Source: Gammaproteobacteria bacterium (GTDB taxonomy: Bacteria; Pseudomonadota; Gammaproteobacteria; Pseudomonadales; Azotimanducaceae). Taken from it: a DNA stretch of 40,285 bases. Below are positions 1-9,262 of the stretch, piece by piece. Below the pieces are notes generated by a model. It saw only the letters and a program-made list of their open reading frames with translations, did not search any database and had not been told where the DNA came from. Position numbers and translations under genes: made by a program. Within the stretch, counting starts at the first letter, position 1. Every line of letters starts with the position of its first letter. The stretch is from contig JABGVY010000058.1 of the NCBI GenBank assembly GCA_018645845.1, positions 1 to 40,285 of the forward strand, read 5' to 3'.

Positions 1-192
1 AAGCCGCCCGAAAGTGAGAATTGAAAGCAACTCCCAAGGATGACGATACTTTTCTGTATGATGAAAAAGGGTGTTTATTCTTACTAACCGCAAGGCTGAT
101 GAAGCAGAAATATGGTTAATTCTTCTTATACCCGAACCAATACGCTCTGAGACTCATCCGGATCTTCATTCTTAGCCTAAACCGCTTCCCTC

Positions 193-1569
193 TTAAAGAG
201 TATTTTTGTAAACAACGCCGTTTTTCATGACCAATCGAATTGATGGAACACTCGGTGTATCTCTCGGAATCGTTTTGAACATTGACGGAACTGCACCGAT
301 CACCGCAAGATCCTCAAGCGGATTCCCATCCACGAGTATCAGGTCGGCATAGGCACCCGGCTCAATGACGCCGAGTTTGTTCGGATACGGATTTTTGGTA
401 CCGGTCAACGCCATAAGTTTGCCATTATCACTGGTCATCGCCTTGAGCGTTCTAAGGTTTCCAAATGATTCGCCCCATTGTGTGATCTGGTAGTCACGGA
501 GGTTCCGACTGCTTCTCTTACCGACAACAACAATGTCTGTGCCAAAACCCATGTTGATCTGATAAAGGTTAGCGAGTTTGACCCAGTTGGTTCCATTATC
601 ATTGACGCGTTTGGCCTTAAAGTGAGCCGGATTCGCGGGGTTCCCGTAGTATGGATGATCCATCAATTCTTTGGCAAAACCACCGAGTGCAGGAACCAAC
701 CAGACATCGGCGTCAGCAACCATCTTGAAGGATTCTGGCTCAACCATCAGGTTGCCATGCTCAATCGAACGGATGCCGGCGTTAACAGCACGTTGAACTG
801 ACCTGTCGTGGTAGGCATGCATGGCTCCGTACGTTCCATAGTGACCAGTAGCCAAGACCATCGCGCCGATTTCCTCCAAGGTACCCTGTACAGACTCGAT
901 TGGGTCACGGTCGGAGCTGACGCCACCACCGCCCATCATTTTGGTGAAATCAGCACCTCTTGCCAGGTTGTTTCGGGTTGCCTTGAGAACCTCATCGACA
1001 CCATCAGCCAGAATCGTGATACCTAGTCTCTCCAACGTCGAATCACCAAAATTGGGCGTTACTGCCTCCGAATCCATGCGAAAGTCAGCGTGACCGGATG
1101 TTTGACTAATACAGGCACCTGAAATGTACATTCGGGGCCCACTTATGAATCCACTATCTATCAGATTTCGCAATCCCGGTCCTGTCCCGCATAGGTCCCG
1201 CACCGTCGTAAAACCTGAAGGCAGGAACTCAGCAATCGCATCTCGGGCCCGGGCGCCAATTTCTTCCCAGGTCATTTGATTAGCACCAGGAACACCCACA
1301 GAACTGTCAAGAAATTGCAGGTTAATATGGACGTGGGCGTCAATCAGGCCCGGCATCAAAGTCCTGCCACCACCATCAATCCTCACCGCACTCTTCGGCG
1401 CGTCCACCCCTATACCTTTTATCTGATCACCAATCACCAGAACATTCGTTGACTCACTAAGCATCTCAGATAGGCCATCCCAGACACGAACATTATCAAT
1501 CAGAGTCGCTTCATCCGCCTGGACTTCACTCAGAATAAAGCACAATAGCAACGCGCACAGTTTTCTCAT
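193..1569 (-). CDS. Secreted metal-dependent amidohydrolase (imidazolonepropionase/Xaa-Pro dipeptidase-like)
   Basis: 458 aa ORF; N-terminal signal peptide; 'GLIDAHVHINL' HxH metal motif; C-terminal 'GVIEPGAYADLILVDGNPLEDL' typical of the family; start codon overlaps the upstream stop (ATGA). Confidence 0.92.
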   Translation of the reverse strand: MRKLCALLLCFILSEVQADEATLIDNVRVWDGLSEMLSESTNVLVIGDQIKGIGVDAPKSAVRIDGGGRTLMPGLIDAHVHINLQFLDSSVGVPGANQMTWEEIGARARDAIAEFLPSGFTTVRDLCGTGPGLRNLIDSGFISGPRMYISGACISQTSGHADFRMDSEAVTPNFGDSTLERLGITILADGVDEVLKATRNNLARGADFTKMMGGGGVSSDRDPIESVQGTLEEIGAMVLATGHYGTYGAMHAYHDRSVQRAVNAGIRSIEHGNLMVEPESFKMVADADVWLVPALGGFAKELMDHPYYGNPANPAHFKAKRVNDNGTNWVKLANLYQINMGFGTDIVVVGKRSSRNLRDYQITQWGESFGNLRTLKAMTSDNGKLMALTGTKNPYPNKLGVIEPGAYADLILVDGNPLEDLAVIGAVPSMFKTIPRDTPSVPSIRLVMKNGVVYKNTL

Positions 1570-1982
1570 CGATTACTCCTTTTTTGTTCCGCCATGTCTT
1601 GCTCCAGTTTTATAAACTGGTTGCTCTTCTTCATTGCCTCAACCATCTCTGCATTGGATAACAGTTCGATGATTTCATAAGACTCAAGCAGACCGGTAGG
1701 CATTCGCATGAGATACACCGCCTGAATCACTTCGTTATCGTCAGGTAGCTTGACCGTTATATAGCTCTTGCCATTGCCGAGACCGTAATAGTAACTCAGT
1801 ATCTCACCACCAAGTTCCGCAAAGGCTTCATCCACAACATCGAGACGGTCAGCCGGTTTACTCATCAGCATCTTCCAGCCCTGCGCCGCTGGCTCAGCGA
1901 CAAACATAAATGTACGTCTCTTTTCATCAGCCTGCAGAGCCGCAGTCACTAGCAACAAAAATACGCCAATCAATAGTTTCAC
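1566..1982 (-). CDS. Small secreted GYD-domain-like protein
   Basis: ORF open to 2036; GTG start at 1982 preceded by AGGAAA gives a clean signal peptide (VKLLIGVFLLLVTAALQADE); body 'RLDVVDEAFAELGGEILSYYYGLGNGKSYITVKLPDD' resembles GYD proteins. Confidence 0.65.
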   Translation of the reverse strand: MKLLIGVFLLLVTAALQADEKRRTFMFVAEPAAQGWKMLMSKPADRLDVVDEAFAELGGEILSYYYGLGNGKSYITVKLPDDNEVIQAVYLMRMPTGLLESYEIIELLSNAEMVEAMKKSNQFIKLEQDMAEQKRSNR

Positions 1983-2206
1983 AAAAGCTTTCCTCGAAAA
2001 AGTGGTGCCACAATAAACATACGAGTCTTCACGCAAAAACGCCGAAGGTCTTGTCCATCAGCGCTTAATATCATTCAAATTGAGTACGAAGCTCTGCAAC
2101 CACAAATTTCGTCGCGTATGTTCCATTTGACTTCCGACACACCGGAATTGACAAGTTTCCCGTCGGCTCTCAGTGCAATAATGCCCAGGCTATTTAGGAG
2201 ACAAAC

Positions 2207-3058
2207 GTGTTCAAAATCAGTTTTTTCATTAAAAAGGGCGATGACGTTTCCAGCGAGGACTTTCGTAGCTATTGGCTGAACAAACACGCAGACCTCAATA
2301 TGGCCTACGCAAAGGACATTGGCGTTAAGCAATACATCAAATGCGAGGTCTTGCCTGATCATCCTATGACTATAGCGGGGATGCGCAACTACCAGACCGG
2401 GCCAATACGATTTGATTTCGTTGATCACTGGATCTTCAATGATATACAAGATCTCCGTCAGGGCGCCGCAGACCCGAAAATAAAAGCTCTCATGCAAAAA
2501 GCATATGACAGCGAAGACAAATGGCTTGATATACCTGCATCCAGCGTCCACATGTCGACAGATCTAGTGCAATTTTTTCCCACAGATGCCAACTCAGTCA
2601 GGGCAACAGAAAACGACCCTTACTTGAAAATCTACTACCACGTCCGTGTTTTCCCGCATATTCCTCGCCAGGGTGCCCAACTGCACTGGAACGCATGTCA
2701 CGGCGGTGAATCCCGGCAACACATTAAATATTCAAAACAGAAGAAATATCTTCAGGCACACAAGATCGATTCAACCTTTGTTGATGAACTCACCGCTTTG
2801 CGTGGCTATGAAGATGATCCAACCATCATCGGTCATGCCGAGGGCTGGGTTGGATTAGATCCAGCACCTTCGAGCTTCTCAGAAGAGGAAGAAGCCGCGA
2901 TCGTCAACATGACGATGGATGATATTGATCTTTTCGCCGACAAGAACCGGGGCAACGTCTTTTTCGCAACCGAGCACTACGTCATGGATGAAACGGTAAT
3001 CACACGTCCAACGAAAGGCGATAAACCCATGCCGGAGTTCTTTTCAGCGGTTTACTGA
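2207..3058 (+). CDS. EthD-domain protein (ferredoxin-like fold), probably two EthD-like repeats
   Basis: 283 aa; GTG start with AGGAG upstream; 'FKISFFIKKGDDVSSEDFRSYWLNKHADL' is an EthD signature. Confidence 0.8.
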   Translation: MFKISFFIKKGDDVSSEDFRSYWLNKHADLNMAYAKDIGVKQYIKCEVLPDHPMTIAGMRNYQTGPIRFDFVDHWIFNDIQDLRQGAADPKIKALMQKAYDSEDKWLDIPASSVHMSTDLVQFFPTDANSVRATENDPYLKIYYHVRVFPHIPRQGAQLHWNACHGGESRQHIKYSKQKKYLQAHKIDSTFVDELTALRGYEDDPTIIGHAEGWVGLDPAPSSFSEEEEAAIVNMTMDDIDLFADKNRGNVFFATEHYVMDETVITRPTKGDKPMPEFFSAVY

Positions 3059-3076
3059 TCAGCCGTCGTAAAAGTA

Positions 3077-4408
3077 CTAAATCGCCGGACCCGGTCGCAT
3101 CTTCGACCCATCCGAGAACCTCGAGAATCTAAATCGACTCAAGTCGTAACCCGTCTCGTCGCCCGTAATCAAGTCAGCCATCACCTTCCCTGCACCTGGA
3201 CCTATGCCGAATCCATGACCGCTGAAACCAGTTGCCAGGAACAACCCCGGACATGATTCGATCGCATCCATTACCGGAACCACATCCGGTGTCGCATCAA
3301 TCATACCGGCCCAGGTTTCAATGAAAGATACATCAGCCAGTTGCGGGGCATATTTTGCCAGGCATTTGCGGAAACCTGAAAGTGCAATAGTCGAAGCCCT
3401 GGGATTGTTGACTCGCCTTCTCTCAAATGGAGAAACGTCATCGCCACTCCAGTGTTTTTTGATAAAGCCCTGTTGAGTCGGATCCCACCCCGGCCAAATG
3501 ATCAGCCCACTGGCACTTGCCATCGACGGAACAAAATCAAACAAGAACCGGAAGCTGTTGGCGCCCACATGGTGCTGGCAGAAACCGGTTGCAACGGTAT
3601 AGCCACCATCGTGTCTTCTACGAATACAAACATCATCCAGCGCCCCCGCACCGTCAAAGAAAGATTCAACCGGTTCCGTTCGGGCAACGGTGCCCTTCAC
3701 CGCTAACTGTGGGGGGCGGACGCCCAAGTTAGAAAGGAACAATGATGACCAGGCACCAGCAGCACAAACCACCACATCAGCTTTCACCCTGCCATGCTCT
3801 GTCACTACCGCACTCACCTGCCCTGCCTTGGTCTCAATGACGCGAACGGCACAGTTTTCTAGGATGGTACAACCCTTGCTATGTAACGCTTTGGCAATGG
3901 TTGGTACTGCAGTGAACGGCTCAGCTCTGCCATCGCTTGCTGTGTACATGCCGCCAAGCCAGGTTCCTGGTTCTGCCCCGACAAGTTGATTAGCTTCATC
4001 GGATGCCATGATCCGAGTATCGAGGTTGTACTTTTTCGCAACGTCCTCTATCCAGTCTTGATAACCCGCCATTTCCTTTTCAGATTTGGTAAGCGCCGTG
4101 ATGCCTTCTCGGCGAAACCCAATGCCATCGCCCAACTCTGCTTGAAAGTTCTCCCAGGCAGTCGTCGCATCCATCGCAATAGGTACCTCATCAGGGTCCC
4201 GCCCCATAGAACGAACCCAACCCCAGTTTCGAGACGACTGTTCACCTGCGACACGACCTTTGTCACAGACAAGCACCCTTAAGCCCCGTTGCACCAAATT
4301 CCAGGCGGTACAGATGCCAATAACGCCACCGCCGATGATCGCAACGTCAACGCTGTCAGGCAGGGGATCTTGGAAAGTAACGGGCGAGTTTTCGTGAAAC
4401 TTGAACAT
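3077..4408 (-). CDS. FAD-dependent oxidoreductase, DAO/glycine oxidase family
   Basis: 443 aa; N-terminal Rossmann 'DVAIIGGGVIGICTAWNLVQRGLRVLVCDKG'; C-terminal 'GLFLATGFSGHGFGIGPGAGKVMADLI'. Confidence 0.92.
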   Translation of the reverse strand: MFKFHENSPVTFQDPLPDSVDVAIIGGGVIGICTAWNLVQRGLRVLVCDKGRVAGEQSSRNWGWVRSMGRDPDEVPIAMDATTAWENFQAELGDGIGFRREGITALTKSEKEMAGYQDWIEDVAKKYNLDTRIMASDEANQLVGAEPGTWLGGMYTASDGRAEPFTAVPTIAKALHSKGCTILENCAVRVIETKAGQVSAVVTEHGRVKADVVVCAAGAWSSLFLSNLGVRPPQLAVKGTVARTEPVESFFDGAGALDDVCIRRRHDGGYTVATGFCQHHVGANSFRFLFDFVPSMASASGLIIWPGWDPTQQGFIKKHWSGDDVSPFERRRVNNPRASTIALSGFRKCLAKYAPQLADVSFIETWAGMIDATPDVVPVMDAIESCPGLFLATGFSGHGFGIGPGAGKVMADLITGDETGYDLSRFRFSRFSDGSKMRPGPAI

Positions 4409-4606
4409 GATTGAGCTTTTCGACGTGATAGTGACTGCGATACTACGCCAGAAATCGCATCTCTTCTTTGCCGTTCAATGCACCAAATTGTCATTTAGCG
4501 TATTTCCGCTGTACGCCAATTGCGTAACTTGTAACTGAAAAAGACAAGTCTCGCCGAGCAGGATTGTGAGACTATCTAATGTAAGCTCAGGAACTCGGCA
4601 ACATCC

Positions 4607-5395
4607 ATGACACTTACAATCGATTTCGGCGGTAAGGTCGCCATCGTCACCGGCGCTGCCCAGGGTATTGGCTTTGCCAGTGCTGAGGCGTTCGCTAAAG
4701 CGGGTGCCAGCGTTATTCTGGCTGACCTGCAATCGGAAGTAGCAGATTCGGCCGATAAAATTCGGCAAGCAGGAGGTGATGCACAACACGTTATATGTGA
4801 CGTCAGCGACAGTGAACATTGTCGTCGAATGGTTGAAGAAACACTAGCGACCTACGGAAGGCTGGATTTCGCGTTCAATAACGCCGGTATTGGTAGCCAT
4901 GTCCGGCCGGTTGGTGAGGTTGATGACAAAGACTGGCAAAGAGTTATCAATGTTAATCTTTCCGGAGTTTTCTACTGCATCAAGCATCAGGTTCCTGCAA
5001 TGATGCAGTCCGGCGGCGGCGTTATCGTTAACAATTCATCGGTTCTTGGCATTCGTGCATTGCCGGATAGCAGTGTCGAATACACAGCAGCTAAGCATGG
5101 GGTTATCGGCTTAACCCGGCAAATCGCTGTCAATCATGGCGCTGACGACATTCGTTGTGTTGCGGTCTGCCCCGGTCTGATTGAGACATCGCTAGTCGAC
5201 CCTGATTCTCCCGGCGGCATCAAAGGCGGTGGTATTCCGCCTGACCTAAAGAATTGGTTTCTAGCGAGAACCTCCATGGGTCGGGCCGGCAAACCGGAAG
5301 ACGTAGCACGTGCCGTCACGATGCTCTGCTGTGAAGAGTCGTCTTTTGTTAACGGAAGTCATCTGATCGTCGATGGCGGCTTGATTCAGGGATAG
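4607..5395 (+). CDS. SDR family oxidoreductase
   Basis: 262 aa; 'VTGAAQGIG' nucleotide motif, 'NNAG', 'YTAAKHG' YxxxK, C-terminal 'VNGSHLIVDGG'. Confidence 0.95.
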   Translation: MTLTIDFGGKVAIVTGAAQGIGFASAEAFAKAGASVILADLQSEVADSADKIRQAGGDAQHVICDVSDSEHCRRMVEETLATYGRLDFAFNNAGIGSHVRPVGEVDDKDWQRVINVNLSGVFYCIKHQVPAMMQSGGGVIVNNSSVLGIRALPDSSVEYTAAKHGVIGLTRQIAVNHGADDIRCVAVCPGLIETSLVDPDSPGGIKGGGIPPDLKNWFLARTSMGRAGKPEDVARAVTMLCCEESSFVNGSHLIVDGGLIQG

Positions 5396-5397
5396 TC

Positions 5398-6480
5398 ATG
5401 ACCAATTGGTATTCTGTCTTGAAAATCTCGGGTGCTTATCTGGCATTTTTGATCGGTTCAGGCTTTGCCACCGGCCAGGAGGCCATTCAGTTTTTCGCAG
5501 CTCATGGCTGGCATGGGTACATCGCCATTTTTATCATGCTGTTACTACTAAGCTATACCGCGCATTCACTGATGCGCGCCGGAAGACAACAATCGTTGGA
5601 TACCAATGAGGATGTCTTCCGACATTTTTGTGGACCATACCTGGGTGTTGCCCTGACCTGGTACACGATGATTATGATTATCGCCGTCGCCGCCGTCATG
5701 TTGGCAGGTGCAGCTGCCACGCTGGATCAGGCCTACGGGATCCCCGCATACGTGGGCGCTGGTCTTATGGCAGTTCTTGCAATGGCGACCCTGATGTTGG
5801 GTTTGAGAAAAATGCTGGATGTCCTGGGTCTCGTCGGGCCGTTCCTGATTTTGCTGACGATTATCGTGGCATCCATGTCCATCTCCGCAAATCTTACATA
5901 CCTTACAGCCGGTGCCGCGAAATCCAAAGAACTTGAAATTCTTACCGCAACACCCCACTGGCTCTTCGCCGGTTTTGTTTATGTCGGCCTGACTCTACCT
6001 GGCGTGGCAAGCCTATTGCCACAGGTCGGTGCAACCATGGAAACCGAAAAGGATATTCGCTATGTAGCCATCGTCGGTCCAGTGTTAATCGGTATAGCAA
6101 TGCTGATAGTCCTTACCGCTTTGCTTGCGAGTATCGAGTCTGTGTACCAGGCAGAGATACCGATCATGGCATTGGCTAACGGTGTCATGCCGGTTTACGG
6201 CTCAATATTCGCTATTGTCATATTTCTTGGCATCTTCACGACCGTGACGCCACTTTTGTGGACCGTTTGCTCCAGATTCGCCGAGGAAGATACAAAAAAC
6301 TATCGATGGCTGGTTCTTGGGCTAATCCTAACGGCCTTTCTCGGCGCTACAGCCCTGCCCTTTGGCCAGTTGCTCAACCTTATCTATCCCAGTATTGGCT
6401 ATGTTGGCTTGACGATACTCGCCAGCATCATTATCAAGGACATCAGAGCCCTCATTGCACGCAGCAGGACCATCCCCTAA
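5398..6480 (+). CDS. YkvI-like multi-pass membrane protein (putative LeuT-fold transporter)
   Basis: 360 aa hydrophobic; N-terminal 'AYLAFLIGSGFATGQEAIQFFAAHG' characteristic of YkvI proteins; starts 2 nt after the SDR stop. Confidence 0.8.
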   Translation: MTNWYSVLKISGAYLAFLIGSGFATGQEAIQFFAAHGWHGYIAIFIMLLLLSYTAHSLMRAGRQQSLDTNEDVFRHFCGPYLGVALTWYTMIMIIAVAAVMLAGAAATLDQAYGIPAYVGAGLMAVLAMATLMLGLRKMLDVLGLVGPFLILLTIIVASMSISANLTYLTAGAAKSKELEILTATPHWLFAGFVYVGLTLPGVASLLPQVGATMETEKDIRYVAIVGPVLIGIAMLIVLTALLASIESVYQAEIPIMALANGVMPVYGSIFAIVIFLGIFTTVTPLLWTVCSRFAEEDTKNYRWLVLGLILTAFLGATALPFGQLLNLIYPSIGYVGLTILASIIIKDIRALIARSRTIP

Positions 6481-6518
6481 ACTTAAAATTTATTTACTTT
6501 TCAGAAAGCTGCGGAGAT

Positions 6519-7535
6519 ATGCAAAGCACTCCCACCAGTTTCTACGCCAATCTCGTTGTTGTCAGTGAAGCGCTGAAGCGACAGTACGATCTTGATACCG
6601 ATGCGATGTTGGCTGAAACAGGGGTTGATCTCAAGGCTGCTGCCCGGGGTGATCAGCGTATTCCTTTCGAGCTGGTCGACCGATTTTGGGCGATGGCGGT
6701 TGAAGCAACAGGTAACCCTTCTATCGGTCTTGACGTCGTCGAAGACATGAATCCGGTTGTCTATCGATCATTGGGTGTTGCTCTCATGTGCAGCAGCACA
6801 CTGCGGGATTTCTTCAATCGATTTGAACGATTTTTCGCGGTCATCTCTACGCTGGAAACCACACATTTTGAAGAAACAGATCTACATGCCGTGTTCACTG
6901 ATCACAGCCACGTAGACTACTCAAAAGCCACAGTCGGGTGTCATTCAGATGCCTTTGCTGCGTTCGTTATTAAATTTATCCGCCTTGTCTATGAACCGGC
7001 TTATGCACCCCTGAAAATAGAACTCGCCTGGACCCCACCGGAGGAATATCACCAGCGCTATCGTGACTGGTTCGGCTGCCCGATTGAATTCGGATTCGAT
7101 GATTCGAGAATATATATCGATCGAAATGATCTCGACACTGAACTGTTGGGTTCTAACCCAGACATCGCGATGCAGAATGACCAGCTGGCCATGAGTGTCC
7201 TTGAGAAAATGCGAAAGCTCGATTTGCCAGAACAGGTCTATGCTCGTCTGATTGACTTCCTACCTGCTGGGGATTGCAGCAGAGAGAAGGTCGCAAGATC
7301 TCTGGCGATGAGCGAAAGCGCCTTCCAGAAGAAGCTGAAGGCAGCCGGTACCAGCTACCAGGAGTTGCTTGATGAAACTCGCACTGAGCTCGCAAAGCTT
7401 CACCTGTCAGACCCTGACATGTCAGTTGATGAAGTCGCCTACATGCTGGGGTTTTCAGACTGCAGCAATTTTACACGTGCGTTCAAACGCTGGCTGGGTG
7501 TTTCACCTCGCGAGTTCCGGAACACAACTTCATAG
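6519..7535 (+). CDS. AraC-family regulator with AraC_binding_2-like N-terminus (paralog 1)
   Basis: ORF open from 6258, but homology begins at ATG 6519 (MQSTPTSFYANLVVV); C-terminal HTH 'VDEVAYMLGFSDCSNFTRAFKRWLGVSPREFR'. Confidence 0.92.
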   Translation: MQSTPTSFYANLVVVSEALKRQYDLDTDAMLAETGVDLKAAARGDQRIPFELVDRFWAMAVEATGNPSIGLDVVEDMNPVVYRSLGVALMCSSTLRDFFNRFERFFAVISTLETTHFEETDLHAVFTDHSHVDYSKATVGCHSDAFAAFVIKFIRLVYEPAYAPLKIELAWTPPEEYHQRYRDWFGCPIEFGFDDSRIYIDRNDLDTELLGSNPDIAMQNDQLAMSVLEKMRKLDLPEQVYARLIDFLPAGDCSREKVARSLAMSESAFQKKLKAAGTSYQELLDETRTELAKLHLSDPDMSVDEVAYMLGFSDCSNFTRAFKRWLGVSPREFRNTTS

Positions 7536-7540
7536 CCCTA

Positions 7541-9136
7541 TCAATTACCAACGATTTCGCGGTAATGGCTTTTCTCAGTTGGTTCGTAACGAATGGGTTG
7601 ACCGGGGTATACCTGCTGCACAACTGAGTTATCGACAATGACTTCTCCGCTGACAATCACATAGGGTATCCCTGTCGACGGCGATCCATTCTTGCCCAAT
7701 GTATATTCGGCATTGTCGGTCACAGCATTGGGGTCGAAAATCGTGATATCAGCGATCAGACCTTCCTGCAGGCGACCCCGATCCTGCATCGATTCGATGC
7801 CTGCCTCACCCAGATGTAGAGCCGCCCAAAAGCTAAGCTGTCTGATTGACTGTTCAAGAGGTACACCCTCTTCTCTCCCGAGCCTCAAGACTCTTGCATG
7901 GCTACCGGCTGTCCGTGGATGGCCAACAAAATCTTCATAAGGAGAATTCCAGGAAAGATCATTGCCATCGACATCTGTCGTCGGCATACCGTCACTACCA
8001 ACGATCGCATGCTGTCGCATCAGCCATTGTCTGAGCCAGGCTTTCCTCGGATGCAGAAAAACAACAACGATATAACCAGGATTTTCCGCGCGCTTCTCCT
8101 GATAGGTCTGTTCGGTATAAAACTCTCCAGTGGCGGGGTCCATCATCCATGTCTCATATTCTGCCCGCCATTCCTTGAGAAACACTTCTGGTCTTAGAAA
8201 CTCAGAGCCGATAGGACCTGACCCTGCAACGTACGGATAATACTCAGACCAGACATTGAACCCTTGCTGCCTCGCAGCTGCCAATTTATCTTCGTTTTCC
8301 CACCAGCCTTGGTTGTTGTCATGAACCGCCATGAATGGCGCATTCAATGCTAACGCATTGGCTAAGGCTTCAGCCAAACCCAACGTTCCTTCGCTAGGGG
8401 GCAAGTTGTTACCAAGGAACCTGACATGGCTGTATGTGCCCCTGCCAAATGCAGCCGCAAGTTTTTGTAGCTCCCACATTTCCTCGGTTGTCACGCCTTC
8501 GATCATATATCCAATGGTAGAGCCCAAGCCCAGCCCGCCCTGTTGCAGCTCTTCGTCGAGGCGCCGGACGATATCATTGAGTTGTTCGAGATCAGGCCTG
8601 GTCACTGCAAAATCAGGTACACCATTGTTTCTTTCCGCCTCTGCTCTGATCGGGCCGATTCGTTGTGCGTCCAGAGGCTCTTCAAGCTCTAAGCCATCGA
8701 GCACGACCATACGCAAATACTCATGAGAGACGGTTATGCCGTAGTTGGTTTGCCACTTTCCTTTCCGTTTGACATACCAATCGTTGATGTTGATGCCTCC
8801 GACTTCCAGATCCAGGGTGGTTGTAACACCATCACGCAACATCAACTTACTGCCAAACTGAGTCTGTCCATGGGTGTGGGTATCTATGAACCCTGGGGCT
8901 ACAACGAGGCCGGTCGCGTCAATGACTCGATTGCCTTTAAGTTGCTTCTTGCTGATCCTGCTGATTTTATCTTCAGAGACGCCAATATTTCGTTCAGCAT
9001 CCAGCCCTGATTCCGGATCGATGACGCGACCACCCGAAATAACCAGGTCATAAGTCTTGGCACTCACATAAGGCGATATCAAAATCGCCAGGGCTAATAG
9101 CGCTATTCGGGACACACAGATCTCCAGACTCATCAA
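7541..9136 (-). CDS. Secreted N-acyl-D-amino-acid deacylase family amidohydrolase
   Basis: 531 aa; signal peptide; 'DLVISGGRVIDPESGLDAERNIGV', 'VVAPGFIDTHTHGQ', C-terminal 'GRLQEGLIADITIFDP'. Confidence 0.9.
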   Translation of the reverse strand: MMSLEICVSRIALLALAILISPYVSAKTYDLVISGGRVIDPESGLDAERNIGVSEDKISRISKKQLKGNRVIDATGLVVAPGFIDTHTHGQTQFGSKLMLRDGVTTTLDLEVGGININDWYVKRKGKWQTNYGITVSHEYLRMVVLDGLELEEPLDAQRIGPIRAEAERNNGVPDFAVTRPDLEQLNDIVRRLDEELQQGGLGLGSTIGYMIEGVTTEEMWELQKLAAAFGRGTYSHVRFLGNNLPPSEGTLGLAEALANALALNAPFMAVHDNNQGWWENEDKLAAARQQGFNVWSEYYPYVAGSGPIGSEFLRPEVFLKEWRAEYETWMMDPATGEFYTEQTYQEKRAENPGYIVVVFLHPRKAWLRQWLMRQHAIVGSDGMPTTDVDGNDLSWNSPYEDFVGHPRTAGSHARVLRLGREEGVPLEQSIRQLSFWAALHLGEAGIESMQDRGRLQEGLIADITIFDPNAVTDNAEYTLGKNGSPSTGIPYVIVSGEVIVDNSVVQQVYPGQPIRYEPTEKSHYREIVGN

Positions 9137-9206
9137 CTACGATACCAGCCTAGCAACAGAGAATTACTGGGAACAGGTATTTTCGGCAAATCGATGGACC
9201 TGAAAC

Positions 9207-9230
9207 AAAAAAAGGCGCCGAACCCTTTTT
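9207..9230 (-). terminator. Candidate Rho-independent terminator downstream of the TonB-dependent receptor
   Basis: On minus strand AAAAAGG-GTTCGGCG-CCTTTTTTT: 7-bp stem followed by a T tract, 33 nt past the TBDR stop. Confidence 0.5.
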
Positions 9231-9262
9231 CGCATCCAGAGCAAACTCTAGATTTGGGGGGA

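Noticed and set aside
1-192. Possible 3' end of an upstream gene
   Set aside because: Only short unrecognisable reading frames; no supportable product.
5566-5958. 130-aa Cys/His-rich ORF on the minus strand
   Set aside because: Antisense shadow of the hydrophobic YkvI-like gene; composition is explained by complementing the membrane-protein codons, with no recognisable family.
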